Positions 31,575-34,408 of a stretch of DNA of 34,408 bases are shown one piece after another (the stretch's first letter is position 1; every line of letters begins with the position of its first letter). Source of the DNA: an uncultured Pseudomonadota bacterium (GTDB taxonomy: Bacteria > Myxococcota_A > Polyangia > Nannocystales > Nannocystaceae); the NCBI GenBank assembly GCA_913061055.1, contig CAJXVA010000038.1, positions 1 to 34,408 on the forward strand, read 5' to 3'. Made by a program: the position numbers and the translations under genes. The notes below the pieces were generated by a model. That model worked only from the letters and a program-made list of their open reading frames with translations, did no database searches and was not told where the DNA came from.

Positions 31575-33254
31575 TCAAAGCTCCACCGGCGGCCCGAGCA
31601 CGAGCTCGGACCGCGCGAGTGAAACCTCGTCCCCGCACACCGGGCGTGGGTATGCCGGCCTGCGCCACGGGGCCCGCTCGAGCAGGGCGAGCCCTTGAGC
31701 GTAGGATTCGACCCAAGCCGCCAGGATCTTGATGTGCCCAATCTCGGCCTCGACGAACCTCGGAGCTCCACCGGCAAGCGGAGACGCCTTGAGTGACTTA
31801 CGAAGCGCGCGGTAGTTTCCCGAGGCGGCGCCAGTGTGCCGATCAATGAGCAAGGCGAGCTGCTTGGAGCAGGTCCGATCGACGGCCGGCCAGGTGAGGT
31901 AGTCGCACTGGAACTCGGACGCGCCCGGTGCGTAGCCGCAGGCGCCGAGTTTGGGCGCCGGTGCAGCCCTGGTCGTCAGGATGGCGTGTGCGAAGCGGTC
32001 CCTGAGGCGACGTTCCGCGCCAGCGGTGCGGGCCTCGAACCAGGCGTCGCGAGGACCCAACGCTATGACCTCGGTGATCGCGGTGTACTCGCCGTCTTCG
32101 AACGGGGAGCGAGGCAGCTCGACCTGGGCCCACCCGCCGTTCTCGTCTTTCCACCACACCTGGTTTCCATCGCGGACGATCCACGTAGAGCCCGTCTCCA
32201 AGCCTGCGAACAACCGGAAGCGGCCTTCGCCTGGCGCGTCGATGATTGCCCACCCATCGTCGGTCTCACGGTGGATTGCGTCGGTCGTCAGGACCCACGT
32301 TCCGTGTTCGGTGATCGCGGCCTGCAAGGGAGCGCCCGAGCTGGGGAACGATGAGGTGCGCCACCGTCCGTTCTCACGTCGTTGGATGTGAACGGTATCG
32401 CCCTCGAGGTCGGCGAACAGGGCGGCTCCGTTGGGGCCCAGTGCCGGTTGGACTTCGTGGGCTTCGGTCCCGATGGGGCGAGCGGAGAGTTTGCGAAGCT
32501 CTCCTTGCGAGCCGTCGCCCTTCCAGTAGACGAGCCTTCGACTCCCATCGCGGCACTCGAGCGAGAGCGCGACGGGTCCGTTGAGATCGACTGCCACCGA
32601 CGCAACCTTGTTCGCGCGGCATCCGGACCCCGACAGAACCGGCGCGAGCTTGGGCGAGGTGGGCACGCCGGCGATGACGCCCATTCGGGGGGGCAGGTCG
32701 GTATCCACCGCGGGGTTCCTGACCGCGAGGAGTGATTGGTCGCGCCACGGAAACACGAACTGATTGGAGTCGTAGCCACCTTTGACGTAGCGGGGCTTCT
32801 TCCAGGTGTCGCCGAAACGGACCGAAATGAAGGGGTTGTCGGGGGCGCCGCGATCGCCCCACGCTCCTTGGGCAAACAGCGGGGCGGGCCAGTGGCCGCC
32901 GACGGCGAAGATGCCGTCCCGGCGTGGAAGGACGAGCGGATCCTCGACCTGTGCGTCCTGGCCAAAGAAGATCGCGGGTAGCCTCCGGAACCCTGCATCG
33001 TGTGGGCCGAAGGCCGGGCGATCGCCAACCCTGGAGAGGGTGCCGTGTGCTTCGAGCACGACACGAAGCGTGGGTGGAGGCTGGGCGGGGTCCGCTTTTT
33101 GGGCGGAGGGCTCCACGGGGACGCCCGGTGACGCTTGGAGTCGCGGTTCGCGTTGTGGCTCGGGGGGATGATCGGCGGGGGGCTCAGGCGACGCAGACGT
33201 GCACGCCAACGAGCAGAGCAGCGTCGCGAGCGCAGGGGTGCTTCGTGTCTTCAT
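31575..33254 (-). CDS. Propeller-like lipoprotein with Cys-rich C-terminus
   Basis: The 559-aa product begins MKTRSTPALATLLCSLAC, a good lipoprotein signal (SLAC), then a Pro-rich linker to about residue 60. The central 350 residues repeat short beta motifs of the kind found in sialidase- or two-component-regulator-type propellers, such as GDTVHIQRRENGRWRTS, TWVLTTDAIHRETDDGWAII and NQVWWKDENGGWAQVEL. The last 120 residues contain a Cys cluster (GACGYAPG, FQCDYLTW, RTCSKQLA, PVCGDE). No catalytic residues are recognised. The start overlaps the stop of the cytochrome gene (ATGA, 33251-33254), so the two are co-translated and may work together at the outer membrane or cell surface. The propeller call is by pattern only. 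Confidence 0.75.
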   Translation of the reverse strand: MKTRSTPALATLLCSLACTSASPEPPADHPPEPQREPRLQASPGVPVEPSAQKADPAQPPPTLRVVLEAHGTLSRVGDRPAFGPHDAGFRRLPAIFFGQDAQVEDPLVLPRRDGIFAVGGHWPAPLFAQGAWGDRGAPDNPFISVRFGDTWKKPRYVKGGYDSNQFVFPWRDQSLLAVRNPAVDTDLPPRMGVIAGVPTSPKLAPVLSGSGCRANKVASVAVDLNGPVALSLECRDGSRRLVYWKGDGSQGELRKLSARPIGTEAHEVQPALGPNGAALFADLEGDTVHIQRRENGRWRTSSFPSSGAPLQAAITEHGTWVLTTDAIHRETDDGWAIIDAPGEGRFRLFAGLETGSTWIVRDGNQVWWKDENGGWAQVELPRSPFEDGEYTAITEVIALGPRDAWFEARTAGAERRLRDRFAHAILTTRAAPAPKLGACGYAPGASEFQCDYLTWPAVDRTCSKQLALLIDRHTGAASGNYRALRKSLKASPLAGGAPRFVEAEIGHIKILAAWVESYAQGLALLERAPWRRPAYPRPVCGDEVSLARSELVLGPPVEL

Positions 33255-34204
33255 CGGTCGGCCCCCGGTTCGAGGATTCCGCCGGCAAGCTCGATTCGAC
33301 CGAAGGTTTGGGGGCTCGCCTTGAAAGGGTTGTCTCGTCGCTCGTAGACGACACGCCACCAAAGCGTCGCGGAGCCGGCGGCAGGCACAGACAGCTCCAG
33401 CGTTGTCTCCGACCCGTCTGCGGCGAGGCGGGTGTCGGCCACCTGCTCGAGCGCAAATCCCATCCCGCTGTGCGCCCGCTCCAGAGCGAATGCTCGCTGA
33501 AGTCGGGTCTCCGCGGAGGCAGGCCGGCCCTCACGCCCAACTTCGACATGCAGCGCCCTGAACGTATCGCCGGTCGGAAACGCGTGCCCGACCCCGCGAC
33601 TCCGCAGGATCAGTCGGACCGTGTCACCGTCACGCTCGGCGGTTGCATCGAGAGCCTCCTTCAAGCTCGCCGTGGCGCGAGTGATGGCGAACGCGTGGCT
33701 GTTGTCAGCCATATGGCAAGAAGAACACGACTCCTCGGAGAATGGCGAACTCTGATGCTCGGAGAGGGTCGCCTGCATGGGGAGTGACGGGCTCGACTCG
33801 AATCCGAACTCGTGGCAGCGACCGCACGTCTGCGTGGTCAGGAGTTCACGAGGAACCAGCCGGGGGTGGTCAAGTGAGGGAACGTCGCCGGCTGTCGAGG
33901 GCGCGAGGTGGCAGGACACGCAGGTCACGCCCACTCGCGCGGCCTCGGGGGGAGAGTTCGCCGCGGATTCGGGCGCGTGGCACCCCCAGCAGAACGGGGA
34001 CGGCTCATTGCTGTAGGCGTGGGCAAACGACGCGTCGGTCCACGAACGATTGTGAAGTGACCCCGCCCATTGCAGTGCCTCGGCCTCGTGACAGCCGATG
34101 CATGACTCGTTGGTTTCGAGCCGGGTCCGCGGGGTCCTCTCCGTTGCTTGGGCGCGCTCGCAGGCCACCATCATGAGCACGCTCAGAAACGCCGTCCTGC
34201 GCAT
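33251..34204 (-). CDS. Pentahaem c-type cytochrome lipoprotein
   Basis: The 317-aa product has a lipoprotein signal (MRRTAFLSVLMMVAC, lipobox MVAC) and five haem-binding CxxCH motifs: CIGCH (35-39), CWGCH (72-76), CVSCH (95-99), CGRCH (127-131) and CSSCH (160-164). Several other His residues could be distal ligands. After the haem part comes RGVGHAFPTGDTFR (203-216), a motif common at the haem/beta-domain junction of multihaem cytochromes, then a beta-rich C-terminal domain of about 100 residues. The protein should carry electrons in the periplasm or at the outer membrane; partner and substrate are unknown. I start at 34204. The open frame runs on to 34390, but its first residues (MYKRQ...) are translated sequencing adapter, so the longer version is an artefact. 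It overlaps the next gene by ATGA. Confidence 0.88.
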   Translation of the reverse strand: MRRTAFLSVLMMVACERAQATERTPRTRLETNESCIGCHEAEALQWAGSLHNRSWTDASFAHAYSNEPSPFCWGCHAPESAANSPPEAARVGVTCVSCHLAPSTAGDVPSLDHPRLVPRELLTTQTCGRCHEFGFESSPSLPMQATLSEHQSSPFSEESCSSCHMADNSHAFAITRATASLKEALDATAERDGDTVRLILRSRGVGHAFPTGDTFRALHVEVGREGRPASAETRLQRAFALERAHSGMGFALEQVADTRLAADGSETTLELSVPAAGSATLWWRVVYERRDNPFKASPQTFGRIELAGGILEPGADR

Positions 34205-34375
34205 CGAAGTTGAGAGTAGCCTCTCTGGAGTGTTGGGTGCTCTGTCGACAACCCAGAAGGACGTAGCTAGGTCCGGGCGGCGGCGCTCCACGTCGAACTC
34301 AGGTGGCCGTGGAGGCGGTTCCGACTGAATGTCGGAGTCTCGTCGCCCGGGGCACTCGAACAGGCTTTGCAGGAC
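34205..34375. promoter_or_regulatory. Upstream region of the cytochrome operon, truncated by the contig end
   Basis: These 171 bp lie upstream of the minus-strand cytochrome gene and should include its promoter. A small inverted repeat, GAGAG-TAGC-CTCTC, occurs about 10 bp ahead of the start. I see no reliable -35/-10 pair. The region is cut off by adapter sequence, so upstream genes are unknown. Confidence 0.35.
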
Positions 34376-34408
34376 CTGTCTCTTATACACATCTGACGCT
34401 GCCGACGA
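34376..34408. other. Residual Nextera (Tn5) sequencing adapter at contig end
   Basis: Positions 34376-34394 are CTGTCTCTTATACACATCT, the 19-bp Tn5 mosaic end used in Nextera libraries. Positions 34395-34408 (GACGCTGCCGACGA) continue exactly as the reverse complement of the read-1 transposase adapter. This is artificial sequence, not a transposon of the organism. It creates a false N-terminus (MYKRQ) for the longer minus-strand frame. Confidence 0.97.

Noticed and set aside
34205..34390. N-terminal extension of the cytochrome (MYKRQ...)
   Set aside because: Its first residues are translated Nextera adapter. The lipoprotein signal at 34204 gives a natural start.
34376..34394. Native Tn5/IS50 transposon end
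   Set aside because: The 19-bp mosaic end is hyperactive-Tn5 library sequence and is followed directly by read-1 adapter, not by transposon DNA.
1..34408. CRISPR array, tRNA or rRNA genes, integrase, insertion sequence
   Set aside because: No spaced direct repeats, cloverleaf-like segments, rRNA-like stretches or recombinase/transposase motifs were found by reading either strand. A short or degenerate tRNA could still be missed without a computed search.

Overview
The window is a GC-rich contig (about 65% G+C by eye) from what looks like a free-living Myxococcota or other deltaproteobacterial-type bacterium. The basis is the GC content, several lipoproteins with extracytoplasmic beta-propeller-like domains, cysteine-rich exported proteins, a five-haem cytochrome lipoprotein and OmpA/peptidoglycan-binding fusions. 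This placement is an inference. The right edge (34376-34408) is residual Nextera/Tn5 adapter, so the window ends at a sequencing contig end. The left edge cuts through a gene.

Region 1 (1-7513, + strand) is the 3' part of a BREX-like phage-defence locus: the C-terminal part of a PglX-type DNA methyltransferase, PglZ, BrxL, and 49 bp later a DUF262-DUF1524 protein. The last has the architecture of GmrSD / BrxU modification-dependent nucleases, which are known to sit in BREX islands. Any brxA/B/C genes would lie left of the window.

Region 2 (7784-19234, + strand) is a six-gene block in which every junction is an ATGA/GTGA overlap, an 8-nt overlap or a 2-nt gap. It encodes: (a) a 1146-aa fusion of a Cas4/RecB-like nuclease with a four-cysteine cluster, an RNase H-like exonuclease and a UPF1/DNA2-type SF1 helicase; (b) an unrecognised 446-aa protein; (c) a two-HxK phospholipase D-superfamily protein with a long C-terminal extension; (d) a 1180-aa SNF2/RapA-type helicase with a very large insertion; (e) a 133-aa protein that may share a fold with the helicase C-terminus; and (f) a uracil-DNA-glycosylase-like protein. 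A 9-bp-stem hairpin lies 49 bp after the last gene. I do not recognise this set as a named defence system, and it is the strongest candidate here for an undescribed one. It sits directly behind BREX-like genes, as expected of a defence island. One plausible reading is recognition of foreign or modified DNA (UDG-like protein, DUF262 protein), unwinding or translocation (two helicases) and cleavage (RecB/Cas4-like, RNase H-like and PLD activities).

Region 3 (19516-25420) holds an exported cysteine-rich protein (+) convergent with a two-gene minus-strand operon. Its first gene encodes an internally duplicated OmpA-like/peptidoglycan-binding protein without a signal peptide. The second encodes a 792-aa protein with two hydrophobic stretches, which could be an effector or toxin. 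A 455-bp stretch without a convincing gene follows.

Region 4 (25876-34204) is ordinary envelope biology. It has two coupled lipoprotein genes on the minus strand (575 aa, then a 725-aa WD40-like protein) and, divergent from them, a GldG/DUF4340-like lipoprotein. A coupled minus-strand pair follows: a pentahaem cytochrome lipoprotein and a propeller-like lipoprotein. No tRNA, rRNA, CRISPR array, integrase or insertion sequence was seen.
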